Source: Acanthosepion esculentum (Eukaryota > Mollusca > Cephalopoda > Sepiida > Sepiidae). From it: a stretch of 64,000 nucleotides of DNA. A program made the translations under genes and the position numbers. The notes under the pieces are model-generated. The model saw only the letters and a program-made list of their open reading frames with translations, had not been told where the DNA came from and searched no databases. The stretch spans positions 50,261,406-50,325,405 of the forward strand of contig OZ038517.1 of the NCBI GenBank assembly GCA_964036315.1, given 5' to 3'. Shown piece by piece: positions 21,526 through 32,555 of this stretch. Within the stretch, counting starts at the first letter, position 1, and the number at the start of each line of letters is the position of its first letter.

Positions 21526-22070
21526 CAGTATTTCGCTCTTTGAGTAAGGAAATACAGATTTTACTAAGTGGGTATTGGTGAGGCCGTGACATTTAAAGCA
21601 CCCCCTATATACATATGCATATAGCAAGATTATTCCGACGGTTAAAATAAGAAACTGACACACAGCGAGCCACAAAGAGTCAAACGAGCCCTTCTCAGAT
21701 TTGCCCTCTTCCTAGACTGCTTGCCAACCAAGGCTAAAGAGTCCAGTTTAACCCTCAACACCTACATGCAACTAGTATCTGAATAAAGTTATTAGCTAAA
21801 TTCCAATCTAAAATATTCAGACTATCATAATAGAGTCTAATCGCCCCCCCCCCCAATTATGAGCTGATACAAGATTATAGTAAAGTGATTATTACCACCA
21901 GAGACACTCTGAAATCCGTATAGACTTTGTTAACGTCAACTGAACTTACGATTTGAGTCTCGAATACAAAGATACGGAGTTGATTAATGGATAATAAAAC
22001 AACATTAGATGAATCCCGGGTCAAAACACGTCTTTGAAAATTAACCACAATCTAAAGGTTATTTCACGTA

Positions 22071-22131
<61 letters not shown>

Positions 22132-22439
22132 ATATAAACTGACGTTGATAGGAGCGTGGACATGTTCCGTTCACGTGGCCTTTCGATTCTGCAAGAAAAT
22201 GTGAATTAATCGAAGCTCGCACTTCAAAAAGAAATGATTGAATTCTATCAAGAGAATGATACATTTTTAAGCGGCCAACATCAAAGGGATTTTGAGAGAA
22301 AGCCGCTTCAGATTCTCTTTATTCAATGGCCGACAATAGATTCAGGTGGAATCGGACAGACGCTCACCGAAATATATCCTTTTATTTTCTACTATAAGCC
22401 ATACTAAGCTACCAGACACTATATAAGAGCGAGATGTAG
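21523..22439. other. No gene; TA/CA microsatellite inside
   Basis: AT-rich, with a C run at 21845-21854 and a compound (TA)n(CA)n microsatellite at 22076-22132. No coding or repeat-family signature otherwise. Confidence 0.4.
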
Positions 22440-22712
22440 GAACAGTGTGTGTGCGTGAGTGATAGAGTGAAAGAGCAAAGAGAGAGAGTAGAGAGAAAGC
22501 TAGTAAGAGAGTAAGGAGAGAGAGAGTAAAGAGAGAGAGAGAGAGAGTAGAGAGAAAGAGAGAGAGTAGAGAGAAAGAGAGAGAGTAGAGAGAAAGAGAG
22601 AGAGTAGAGAGAAAGAGAGAGAGAGTGAAGTGGGAATGGAGAGAAAGAAAGAGAGAGTAGAGAGAAAGAGAGAGAGAGTGAAGTGGGAGTGGAGAGAAAG
22701 AGAGTACAGTGA
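22440..22712. repeat. GA-rich minisatellite
   Basis: Units around 'gagagagtagagagaaa' repeat with variation. The minus-strand Ser/Leu-rich frames are by-products. Confidence 0.88.
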
Positions 22713-22854
22713 GACTTCAATATATATTGTGCTTATGCAAGTCTTATGCATATTCACGGGATTGCTGACAAAAAGATGCCCAAAATCAACAATCCAATGA
22801 TGAACAGATTTTTTTGAAAGAAAAATAACTTCAGGAACAGAGCTTGTGTTAACA

Positions 22855-23690
22855 TGAACGCGAAAACAGCAACGGCGACCGACCGACCGACCGACAGACG
22901 GACGCGAAGACCGACGGATGGACGCAAAAACAGCAGCGGTGAACGACGAGACAGACGGACGGACGCGAATACTGATGGAACGACGCGAATACGGATGGAC
23001 GAACGCGAAAAGAGCAGCGGCGACCGACGAAGGGACGAACGCGAAAAGATCAGCGGCGACCGACGAAGGGACGAACGCGAAAAGAGCAGCGGCGACCGAC
23101 GAAGGGACGAACGCGAAAAGAGCAGCGGCGACCGACGAAGGGACGAACGCGAAAAGAGCAGCGGCGACCGACGAAGGGACGAACGCGAAAAGAGCAGCGG
23201 CGACCGACGAAGGGACGAACGCGAAAAGAGCAGCGGCGACCGACGAAGGGACGAACGCGAAAAGAGCAGCGGCGACCGACGAAGGGACGAACGCGAAAAG
23301 AGCAGCGGCGACCGACGAAGGAACGAACGCGAAAAGAGCAGCGGCGACCGACGAAGGGACGAACGCGAAAAGAGCAGCGGCGACCGACGAAGGGACGAAC
23401 GCGAAAAGAGCAGCGGCGACCGACGAAGGGACGAACGCAAAAAGAGCAGCGGCGACCGACGGACGGACGAACGCGAAACGAGCAGCGGCGACCGACGGAC
23501 GGACGTACGCGAATAGGGCAGCGGCGACCGACAGACAGACGGACGCGAAAACAGAAGCGGCGACCGACCGACCGACCGACGGACGGGCGGACGAGAAAAC
23601 GGACGGACGCGAAAACAGCAGCGACCGACAGACAGACGGCGTCGAAAACAGCACCGGCGACCGGACGGACGCGAAAACAACAGCGGCGAC
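22855..23690. repeat. GC-rich 36-bp minisatellite
   Basis: From about 23005 to 23480 at least a dozen near-identical 36-bp units contain 'gcgaaaagagcagcggcgac' and 'cgacgaagggacgaac'. Flanking parts carry degenerate versions with GACC runs. Since 36 is a multiple of three and the unit lacks stops, frames up to 409 codons appear on both strands. They are not genes. The GC and CpG content is much above the surroundings. A related array lies at 26255-26835. Confidence 0.93.
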
Positions 23691-23889
23691 AGACAAACAA
23701 ATCGTTAAATTTTCCAATTTTAAATTCAAAAACGCTCTGAAATTTTCTTAAAGCTAGCTGTGTACGAAAAGGTAAACTACGACGGTATGGTTTTGCAAAT
23801 AAACAAAAGCTAGTAAGCGTTGTTGAATCTTTTCTTGATTATTTAATTTTAATGCAATTATTATTTATTATTTATTTCATTATTCCATT

Positions 23890-24445
23890 TATGCATTTAT
23901 TTTAAACTAGCTGAAAGACGCGCTTTCTGGCGGCAGTGAAGATAGTTCCCGCGGAGGGCTCTTGATTGCGTCTTCATGACAATAGGAGAAAGAGGTAGAC
24001 GCGACAGGCGACAATAAACTAGAGAAGAACACATAATTGATCGCGGCATTTAGGTATTGCATTAATATTTAAACTTAATTTAAAAAGTTTGACGTCAATT
24101 CTTCTGCCGCCACTTAATTTGAAGACAATTTGATGTAAGTAGGTCCTTACTTTCTGTAGAAACACTTATTTATATTACATGGCTGACTTTCGATGGATTT
24201 TGCCATTAATTTCAATTATTCCAAAATGTATTTCCAAGTTATAAAAATTGCTATCGTACAAAAATTTCGCCGAAAACAATTACTGTAATGAAAACTTGGG
24301 AATCCAAAATTTCAGGATTTTGGGTCCGGAATGATTTTAGTTTGCTCACGGGGTCGGCCTGATTCCAAAATAATATGATATGTTGGGATACGGCCTCCAA
24401 GAGTAAAGTTGAAAAGGTGTGACATAGTGACACACTGACATTCGC
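23890..24445 (-). repeat. Interspersed repeat family H, copy 1
   Basis: Inverted relative to 28815-29330: both share a block around 'tcagtgtgtcac', 'ttgggattcccaa'-like sequence and 'aagtggcg' plus 'agaagaatt'. The shared length is about 500 bp. The class is unknown, and no coding signature was seen. Confidence 0.6.
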
Positions 24446-24477
24446 ATTTATTATGCATGGATTTGAATTGTTTTTTT

Positions 24478-24782
24478 GGGGGGTTTTTTTTACGGCATAT
24501 CAACTTCAATGGGTCATTTAATACGGACAACTTTTTTTTTCCTGATAATATTTTTGTTTTGTCAAAAATTCATTTCTGATAATATTATTTTTTTCAAAAA
24601 CCTTTGGCTGGTAATATTATTTTTTTCAAAAAACCTTAGCTGGTAATATTATTTTCTCAAAAACCTTTACCTGGTAACATTATTTTCTCAAAAACATATT
24701 AGCAGAGGCCTTGCTGTTGGACGTAGTTTATCGTCATACCCAGGACGCGGATGTAGTTTATCGTCATACCCAGGACGCGTTT
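24478..24782 (-). repeat. SINE-like repeat family A, copy 2
   Basis: Tail 'acggcatatcaacttcaatg', then four degenerate 'tggtaatatt' units, then the 'acgtagtttatcgtc' end. The central core with 'ccatagctggga' is deleted. Confidence 0.7.
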
Positions 24783-24869
24783 ATTATGTAGATATATAAA
24801 CCGATATTGACTTAATTTTTATTTTATAAAATTATGGTCATTTGTGTGAAGAGAGATTTTTAGAGATGT

Positions 24870-25555
24870 AGATGGATAGAGAGACAGAAAGACACGGAGA
24901 GACGGGCAGAGAGACAGAAGGAGGCAGAGAGACAGGCAGAGAGACACGGAGAGACAGGCAGAGAGACACGGAGAGACAGGCAAAGAGACAGAAGGAGGCA
25001 GAGAGACAGAAATACACGGAGAGACAGGCAGAGAGACAGAAAGACACGGAGAGAGAGACAGAAAGACGCGGAGAGAGAGACAGAAAGACGCGGAGAGAGA
25101 GACAGAAAGACGCGGAGAGAGAGACAGAAAGACACGGAGAGAGAGACAGAAAGACACGGAGAGAGAGACAGAAAGACACGGAGAGAGAGACAGAAAGACG
25201 CGGAGAGACAGGCAGAAAGACGCGGAGAGACAGGCAGAAAGACGCGGAGAGACAGGCAGACAGACAGAAAGAGGCAGAGAGACAGAAAGACACAGAGAGA
25301 CAGACAGACACGGGGTGGCAGGCAGAGAGACAGACAGACACGGGGTGGCAGGCAGAGAGACAGACAGACACGGGGTGGCAGGCAGAGAGACAGACAGACA
25401 CGGGGTGGCAGGCAGAGAGACAGACAGACACGGGGTGGCAGGCAGAGAGAGAGACAGACACGTGGTGGCAGGCAGAGAGACAGACAGACACGTGGTGACA
25501 GGCAGAGAGACAGAAAGACACGGGGTGACAGGCAGAGAGAAAGAGAGAGACAACT
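24870..25555. repeat. GA/CA minisatellite with 18- to 30-bp units
   Basis: The first half has units like 'gagagacagaaagacgcg'. From about 25305 to 25540 a 30-bp unit with 'acggggtggcaggcagagag' repeats about seven times. Frames up to 244 codons (Ser/Leu/Cys-rich or Arg/Glu/Thr-rich) come from the repeat. Confidence 0.92.
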
Positions 25556-26254
25556 ATTTCAAGTAATCAACAATGTTTTGTTAGGGTATCAATCGGATAA
25601 GATATGTTCATGTGAAGCAGTGTCCAGTACATGTCGAGAAAAGTTGATTGCAACCTTCTCGGCATAACACTTCGCCAATAAAAGAATTCAAAGTTTGCAT
25701 CTATAACATATAAAACTGGGTATTTACGCTGTTTACTTTCCGACTATTATCCTCGTCTTTGTTGTTGTCATCCCACTTCATCGCGAAATTAAGAGAGAAG
25801 TCAAATTAGGTCTTTGCATTTTGCACATTATACCAGCAAACAAAATTATAAATAAGTTCTTTGCTTTGAATCTTAATTAGAATAAATAGATTTGCGAGAA
25901 ACAAGTGTTGCCCAAATGCATGTCAAGAACTATTCATTTCAAACTTCTCCAACGATAACAAAAAGAACTGGATATCGTATCAGTTGGTCCATATATAGAG
26001 AAAACTTCAAAAGGCTTATTCTTCAGACTTCAGTTTTTGTAGATACATCAAGTGAATTCATAAAAAGATATCATATTGAAAAAGATATCACCGTTTAACG
26101 TTTTATTATAAAAAAAATAAATTCTGCTCTTTATATATTGAACACGTTGTTTACAAAATCTGTTCGCCTTAAAATGTGTTCCATATTAGTAATTCACTGG
26201 ACAGCGTGTTTAGTTAGGCGTTAACTGTATTGTGGCGCCAGAAGAACAGATATG
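25556..26254. other. No recognisable gene
   Basis: AT-rich. A 68-codon frame at 25892-26098 (MRETSVAQMHVKNYSF) has no recognisable family. Confidence 0.4.
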
Positions 26255-26835
26255 AAAAGAAATTCGATAAAACAGCGGCGACAGACAAGTGGACGGACAA
26301 GAAAGCAGCAGCGGCGACGGACAGACAAACGCAAAAATAGCGGCGACGGACAGAGGCAAAAACAGCGATAGCGGACAGACTGACATGCAAAAACAGCGGC
26401 GACAGACGCAGCGATAGCGGACAGACGCTAAAACAGCGGCGACAGACGCTAAAACAGCGGCGACAGACGCGAAAATAGCGGCGACAGACGCAAAAATAGC
26501 GGTGACGGAAAGACGCAAAAACAGCGATAGCGGACAGACTGACACGCAAAAACAGCGGCGACAGACGCAGCGATAGCGGACAGACGCTAAAACAGCGGCG
26601 ACAGACGCAGCGATAGCGGACAGACGCTAAAACAGCGGCGACAGACGCTAAAACAGCGGACAGACGCAAAAACAGTGACAGCGGACAGACAGACAGACGC
26701 AAAAACAGCGGCGACGGACAAGACGCAAAAACAGCGACAGCGGACAAGACGCAAAAACAGCGACAGCGGACAAGACGCAAAAATAGCGGCGACGGACAGG
26801 CCGACAGACGCAAAAATAGCGGCGACAGTGTCAGA
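26255..26835. repeat. Degenerate GC-rich minisatellite related to 22855-23690
   Basis: Repeats of 'acagcggcgacagacgc' and 'gcgatagcggacagacg' with variable spacing. The shared 'cagcggcgac' core links it to the array 2.5 kb upstream. Open frames are by-products. Confidence 0.88.
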
Positions 26836-27499
26836 TATGAATAGTTGAAAAGCCATATAACATATTCAGAGAACAGGATATCCCATCAATAGAAATATGT
26901 AAATAGACTAATTAACAGCTGTGGAGAGAATGGTATTGATTGCATATTGATTGACTGAAAATTCGATCGGTCATCGCAATAGATCGATCTCGTACTTTGC
27001 AATGCCAACACTCATAAAAATGACACAAAGCCGATGCTGTTCAATTCTTTCGTGACAGTGTGATTCCAAAATTTCTATAAAACACAATCAAATGTCGCTG
27101 AACCGGTTTCGTTCCCCAAGATGGCCTAGGATCCGTGCCAAACAGCGTCGTTCGGAACTATCGTAGAGGTGGGATGTTCTCGACGCACAAGCCCCAGCAA
27201 CGGAAAAGACGGCCGTCATATGACACTGGAAAGGCAAGATAAATCACTACTTGGTAAGCGGCCACACGACTTCCCGTTGCCTGCCAAAATCTCGCGAGAC
27301 GAGATTTGCAATTAATCGAGTCATTCATCTCTTAACAAATGCGAATCATTTCGCTGGCAAGTGTGTAGGCGGGTATCGGGCCGCGGAGAATTTAGATAGA
27401 GGCTTAGCAGCTTTTATTAGCTCTCTTCTTGGAGTCACTACAGTTTGGAGCGGAAGAAAGCTCGGACCGCAAACTAGCTGACACAAGGACATTATAACG
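26836..27499. other. No recognisable gene; CpG-richer patch
   Basis: 27105-27250 and 27360-27470 are GC-richer than the surroundings, but no promoter motif cluster, splice pattern or protein family is evident. Confidence 0.35.
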
Positions 27500-27838
27500 C
27501 CGGAATTGGCAATATTTGTTAATGGCGAAACACACTCTATTGACATTATTCGGACTATTGTCCTCATTTTTATCGCCATATTTATTACAACGTTTCGGCC
27601 GTTGTACGCTCCGGCCTTCTTCAGGTGGTTGGAATGTCGAACTGAACCTTTTATTTCGCTCACTGGGGTAGACTGTTCTAGTTCCACGTGTCATGTTTAA
27701 TGGATGTTAGTTATCAGTTATCTCCTGTTAATTCCCCTCTCCATGTTCTCCACTGCCTTAACCGGGTTTTGAACTCACATTCTTCGGGTCATGTCACTGG
27801 ATCTAACTTTATCCACTGTGCCATGTGTCCTTGAAAAG
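27500..27838 (-). repeat. tRNA-headed SINE family B with hammerhead-like tail
   Basis: On the minus strand the head has 'tggcacagtggataaag' (A-box) and 'tgagttcaaaaccc' (B-box). The tail carries CTGAAGA, hairpin GGCCG/CGGCC, GAA and 'acgttgt' (27587-27626). It ends near 'ccgaataatgtcaatag'. It is the left half of a head-to-head pair with 27839-28065. Confidence 0.75.
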
Positions 27839-28065
27839 ATAACCGACAACTGACATCCATTAAACATGGCACGTGGAACTAGAACAGTTTACCCCATTGA
27901 GCGAAATAAAGGGTTCAGTTCGACATTCCAACCACCTGAAGAAGGCCGGAGTGTACAACGGCCGAAACGTTGTGATAAATATGGCGACAAAGATGAGGAC
28001 AATAGCCCGAATAATGTACACAGTGTACATAATACCTCATCTCTGAAGTACTGACAGGCGAAATA
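27839..28065 (+). repeat. SINE family B, second half of inverted pair
   Basis: Begins inside the body ('acatggcacgtggaactaga') without a tRNA head and runs through the hammerhead-like block to 'aatagcccgaataatgtaca'. It is opposite in direction to the copy just upstream. Confidence 0.72.
27933..27974 (+). ncRNA. Hammerhead-like motif in SINE family B
   Basis: CTGAAGA at 27936-27942, one extra A, helix II GGCCG (27944-27948) paired with CGGCC (27959-27963), GAA at 27964-27966, palindromic ACGT for stem III, U at 27971 as the possible cleavage base, and a three-pair stem I CAC/GTG (27933-27935 with 27972-27974). The same layout occurs at 27587-27626 (minus), 54564-54605 (minus) and 54871-54912 (plus). 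Confidence 0.55.
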
Positions 28066-28278
28066 CACCTCCGACACCACATCGACCGCCGTCCAGCTTA
28101 GAGAGTCATTTTGAACGCCATGGCTTCATATTATGTGCTTCGCCATTCTTCTGCTAACGTACCGTGTTCCTTCCGAACGAGAGAGACCATGGCTCTCCAC
28201 AACATCCTATCCTTTGATGCTCTTAGCAATGTTTGTATTTTTAGCATCGCACCTAGGCTCCGTTTTGGCATCATTTCA

Positions 28279-28353
28279 CATAAGCTCATAGGGTAGCTAA
28301 ACCCGATGATCCTCTCTACTGAGAGGATCATCGGGTTTAGCTACCATATGAGC
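28279..28353. repeat. Foldback repeat
   Basis: Arms 'acccgatgatcctctcta' and 'tgagaggatcatcgggt' with flanking matches ('taagctcatagggtagcta'), diverged at one or two sites. Confidence 0.85.
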
Positions 28354-28369
28354 TTATGTGAAATGATGC

Positions 28370-28495
28370 ATATGTAGGAGATATAATTAGGAAGGCGCGC
28401 TTTGAGAATATGACACTCACAGGTCATATCGAAGGCAAATGACCTGCAAGTGTCATATTCTCAAATCCCGCCTTCCTAATTAGATCTCCTACATA
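28370..28495. repeat. Foldback repeat
   Basis: Arms of about 50 bp begin 'atatgtaggagatataatta' and end with its mirror, spacer about 25 bases, with several differences between arms. It directly follows another foldback. Confidence 0.85.
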
Positions 28496-28814
28496 TTTCT
28501 GGTGTCGCTTTCTGATTTGAGGTGTAAGTCATCCTTTTTGTTCCCGTTTTCCTTGGAACTTCCTCGTTGCTCACATGTTTCGTTCATGGAATTCTCAGCA
28601 GCCTTCTGTAGAGCCAAATCTCAGATGTTTGTCTCTTTCTGATTCTAGAGTATAAGTGTCGTCTTTTTTATATTTTCCTTGAAACTTCCTCGTTGCTCAC
28701 ACGCTCTGTCCATGATATGTTTGAATTAATATTCTATTTAATCTCTGGTCTCTGTGGACTTTGGCATTCAGTCCTCAGTTTATTTTAAGCTTTAGCTTAT
28801 ATATATATATGTAA

Positions 28815-29330
28815 TATAAATGCGAATGTCAGTGTGTCACACTTTTTCAACTTTACTCCTAGAGACCGTAGCTCAACATATAAAAATTTTGGAATCATAC
28901 CGAATCCATGAGCAAATCAAAAACAATCCGGGTCGGGTCGGAACCGAACCCGCAATCCTAAAATTTGGGATTCCCATGTTTTCATTAATCCTATTCTTTT
29001 CGGCGATTTTTTTACGTGACATTTTGCGACGAATTTTTTGTACGATAACAGTTTTTTATAACTTTAGGAAATAATCGAAATTAATTGCGAAATCCAGAGA
29101 AAGTCACCCATGAAACAAAATTCTTTGTACGGAAAGTAAGCACCTACGTACATCAAATTGTCTTTAAATTAAGTGGCGACAGAAGAATTATCGTTGAATT
29201 TTTAAAAAGGTGTGCTTAAATATTAATGCAATACTTAAATGCAGCGACCAATTCTGATTTCTTCTGTAGTTTATTGTTGCCTATCGCATCTACTGCTCCC
29301 TACCTATTGTGATGATAGCCCAATCAAGAG
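28815..29330 (+). repeat. Interspersed repeat family H, copy 2
   Basis: Inverted copy of 23890-24445, with the same order of blocks. The 84-codon frame at 28820-29074 is not a recognised protein. Confidence 0.6.
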
Positions 29331-29487
29331 CCTGCAAATAACATTTCGGGCTCATCTTTTCACTAATGACTATGCATTCTGTCTTTTAGTTTATCCTTAG
29401 TCCCTTCTTCTCGCTCTCTTTCGCTACCTTCTTTTTGAGGTTTTGTGGTTTCTTTTCCGTGTCTGCGATCAATCCTGTTTTAGTTTG

Positions 29488-29985
29488 TTTTGTTTTACGG
29501 CATATCAACCTCAATGGGTCATTAAATGCCAACTATTTTTTTTCTCCTGGTAATATTTTTGCTTTGTCAAAAATATATTTCTGTTAATATTTTTTTCCTC
29601 AAAAATGTATAGCTGGTAATATTAATTTAAAAAAATGTATTGCTGGTAGTATTTTTTTTTCAAAAACGTATTGCTGGTAATAGTTTTTTTTTTTCTTCAA
29701 AAATTTATTTCTGGTAATAATTTTTTACAAAGTATTTCTCGTATTAAACCCTATTTTTACACTTTTATAATGCTTTTTACATCAGTTTCGGGGGTTAACT
29801 ATTTGCACATAGCTGGAACCCTAACAGGTGCTACCAACCCGGGTCAGAGTGGACCTGGGAACATCAGCAATTAAGAGGTGGTTCCTCGCTCCTCAAAGCC
29901 TCCTGATCAGAGGCCTTGCTTCTGGGCGTAGTTTATCGTCTTACCCTGGACGTGGATGTAGTTTATCGTCATAACCAGGACGGGC
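29488..29985 (-). repeat. SINE-like repeat family A, copy 3
   Basis: Complete from the tail 'acggcatatcaacctcaatg', through six 'tggtaatattttt' units, to the core 'ccctaacaggtgctaccaa' and the 'gtttatcgtc' end. Confidence 0.8.
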
Positions 29986-30289
29986 GGTCAGTCCTGTCTC
30001 ACCTGCATCTCTTATGTTGTTAAGATTGTGGCCGCCGATGCTGAATCCTAGTAGGGTTTCCAAATGGGGTCAAAAAGAAGCCGAAACTTGGTAGCGTCAG
30101 TGAACATAATAAATACAATATTAACACGATTCCTGTTAGGTCATCGAATATTGACTACCATCAAGTACGTTTTTCGGTGTCACGCGGACACGCGCGCGCT
30201 TATTTTTCATTCAAAAAAGAAAACGGAGAAAACCTTAAAAAGAAAAAAAAATCAAATTCATATTCCGAAAGCGTTTTCATGATTCCCGT

Positions 30290-30660
30290 AAGGAATTATT
30301 TTATTTTATTTTATTGAACCAGATTTTTCTGGAGAGTTATTAACATTCGAAGAGTTATTCGCGCTAATTACTTTTTTCGGACTGCTGTAATCATCTTTAT
30401 TGACATATGGACGACCTTTCAGTCGTTATACCCTCCAGCCTTCTACGTTGACATTTCAAACCGAACCTTTATTTAGTCCACGGGGATAAACTGTTCTAAT
30501 TCCTCGTATCATGCCCTTTTTTAATGTCTCAGTTTCAGTTATTTTATCTATTTTAACTTAACTCTCCAAGAATTTTTGTTCCCTTTGCAGTGGACAGGTA
30601 TTGAACTTAGAAGTTTTTAGATCAGGTCAGGTTTTGATCACCAAACGTAATAGCCTAAAC
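30290..30660 (-). repeat. SINE family B, degenerate copy
   Basis: Related to 27500-27838 ('actgttctaattcctcgtatcatg'-type body near 30490). The hammerhead-like block near 30405-30450 is decayed and no longer forms the core. Confidence 0.5.
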
Positions 30661-30793
30661 AACTCTAGGAATAACAGTGGATTATATATATATATATATA
30701 TTGTGTTGAATGTTAAAGACAACATCGTCCTGCATATTTTCTAATGAGACTTTTTATTTGAAAATGATATCGAAATAAATATTGTCCGTAAGA

Positions 30794-30835
30794 TAACCAA
30801 GTACTTTCGAACATCATTGTTCATCTTCAGGGTCA
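30794..30835 (-). ncRNA. Hammerhead-like ribozyme motif, left arm
   Basis: Minus strand: CTGAAGA (30830-30824), one extra T, helix II GAACA/TGTTC with loop ATGA, GAA (30808-30806), AGTACT as a palindromic stem III, U at 30799 as the possible cleavage base, and stem I TGACC/GGTTA with five pairs including one G-U. Confidence 0.62.
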
Positions 30836-31081
30836 AAATTTTTAAAAAACATTTTCCAGTTGTCTTGTAGCGGAATCATGTTGCTACATTTTTTTACAAA
30901 CTAAATAAACGTTAAAATCCCTTTAAATTTCAAAAGACGCGATGATGCACGTAATAACGTCATTGCGTCTTTTGAAATTAAAAGGATTTTAACGTTTATT
31001 TAGTTTGTAAAAAATGTACGAACATGATTCCGCTAAAAGACAAATGGCAAATGTTTTTAAAAGATTTTGTCTAAAAAATTT

Positions 31082-31123
31082 TGACCCTGAAGATGAACAA
31101 TGATGTTCGAAAGTACTAGGTTA
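31082..31123 (+). ncRNA. Hammerhead-like ribozyme motif, right arm
   Basis: Same structure as the left arm: CTGAAGA at 31087-31093, helix II GAACA (31095-31099) with TGTTC (31104-31108), GAA at 31109-31111, A15.1 at 31112, U16.1 at 31117, A at 31118 as the possible cleavage base, and stem I 31082-31086 with 31119-31123. The cleavage base differs from the left arm (A versus U), and both fit the NUH rule. Confidence 0.62.
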
Positions 31124-31241
31124 TCTTACGGACAATATTTATTTCGATATCATATGCAGAAAATATGAAAATATGCAGGACGATGTTGTCTTTAACATTC
31201 AACACATGTTTAAAAGAAAAGTTGCTGCCAAATTACACATA

Positions 31242-31245
<4 letters not shown>

Positions 31246-31294
<49 letters not shown>
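31246..31294. repeat. (TA)n microsatellite
   Basis: Pure TA array following the foldback element. Confidence 0.96.
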
Positions 31295-31296
<2 letters not shown>

Positions 31297-31924
31297 GCTA
31301 TTAATAGGCTTCTTGAAACAGACAATTCTAAGAAGAAATACTCTCGCTCTTTAATATTTATTTTACAGAAAAGAGACGGAATTCTCAAAGAATCATCCAC
31401 AAGATCTTAACGTCTCTTCTCTGTCTGCTGATCAAGTTATCCTTCAACTTTATTCAGGGAAGAACTTTTGCTGTATACTTCTAAAATACATGCTGATTAT
31501 GAGATCATTGAAACTACATGGCGACTGATCCTACAGAGTTGAAGACGAAACAATTTTGTTTACTATTATTCGCCGAATGCAAGACCCGAGAGCCACTCAA
31601 AGTAGCGCGTAACTGAATGCGGTTGTTATGAAGGTATACAAGGTAGGAGTAATAGTTTCACGTTATGAGGATATGTATGATAGATAACAGTTGACCCTAG
31701 ACATGAAAAGATTAATACTGTGGTGAACGGGGAAGCATTCTTCTTTTCTTTTTTTTTTTTGAGTTAGTGCCAAAACGTGACAGTTCTAGGTAAGAAACTG
31801 TATGGGTGGAGTTCTTTCTTATCAGGAGATTGATTTGTTTGTTTTTTTTGTTTTTTCCTATCGACTACGATCATCAAAAAATTTAAACGAAATGTCAACT
31901 TTCTTTTTCTGGCTTTTTGAATCC
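31295..31924. other. No recognisable gene
   Basis: AT-rich unique-looking sequence; T run at 31750-31760. No family signature. Confidence 0.4.
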
Positions 31925-32555
31925 TGTTCTAGCTGCTGCGGAAGGCTTTTCGGCCTTTCACCTTCAACGTTTTATGTAAGTAAAAATTACAAGAATTTAA
32001 AAATAATAAAATTATTTTATCTGTATTCGACACCTTAATTCGGCATAATCTTTCTTCGTATACGCAATCGATCTCCGTAGTTTGTTTACATATATTCTGC
32101 ACGTAATTTTTTTATTTATTTTATGATCCCTTCACATAAAGTCATTCTTAAAAGACATTAGGGAACCAGAACTATGTAATATTTTGATTACGTCACAGTA
32201 CGCGTGCTAGAAAAAGAAGAAGAAAAAAAGAAGAAGTGTGCTTTCGGCTAGTTCCTGTGGGGGGCTTTTGGCCCTTCGGCCTTTTACCTTCAGCATTCTA
32301 TGTACGTAAAAGTTATAAGAATTTAGATATAATAAAATTATTTTATCTGTATTCGAGACCTTAATTCGGCATAATCTTTCTTCGTATGCGCAACCGATCT
32401 CCGTAGTTTATTTGCATTTATTTTGCGCGCAATTTTTATTTTCTTTTAAAATCACCCTTCTTTATGACCCCTTCACATGAAGTCACACTTAAAAGACATT
32501 AAGAAACCCGAACTATGTAATATTTCGGGTACGTCACAGCACGCGTGCTAGAAAA
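31925..32555. repeat. Tandem segmental duplication, about 300-bp units
   Basis: Unit 1 (31925-32215) and unit 2 (32240-32555) share long blocks such as 'attcggcataatctttcttc', 'cgatctccgtagttt' and 'cccttcacat'. Both end in a CRE-like 'tacgtcacag' (or 'acgtcacagt') followed by 'acgcgtgctagaaaaa'. The units differ by scattered substitutions and a 20-base insertion. No reading frame is conserved. Confidence 0.85.

Larger units (their letters stand above)
30703..31206. repeat. 0.5-kb foldback element with a hammerhead-like motif in each arm
   Basis: Inverted arms of about 245 bp meet near 30950 ('gacgcgatgatgcacgtaat' region). (TA)n runs lie just outside both ends (30684-30702 and 31246-31294). 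The arms differ at many single positions and indels, so they are old and not an assembly fold. Each arm carries one hammerhead-like unit, at 30794-30835 (minus) and 31082-31123 (plus), pointing outward. No coding capacity. Confidence 0.88.

Noticed and set aside
22500..23751. Frames of 185 to 409 codons in the minisatellites at 22.5-23.8 kb
   Set aside because: They exist on both strands and in several frames because the 36-bp unit is a multiple of three without stops. There is no domain, start context or codon bias.
24819..25566. Ser/Leu/Cys-rich and Arg/Glu-rich frames up to 244 codons
   Set aside because: Products of an 18- to 30-bp tandem repeat, open in opposite strands.
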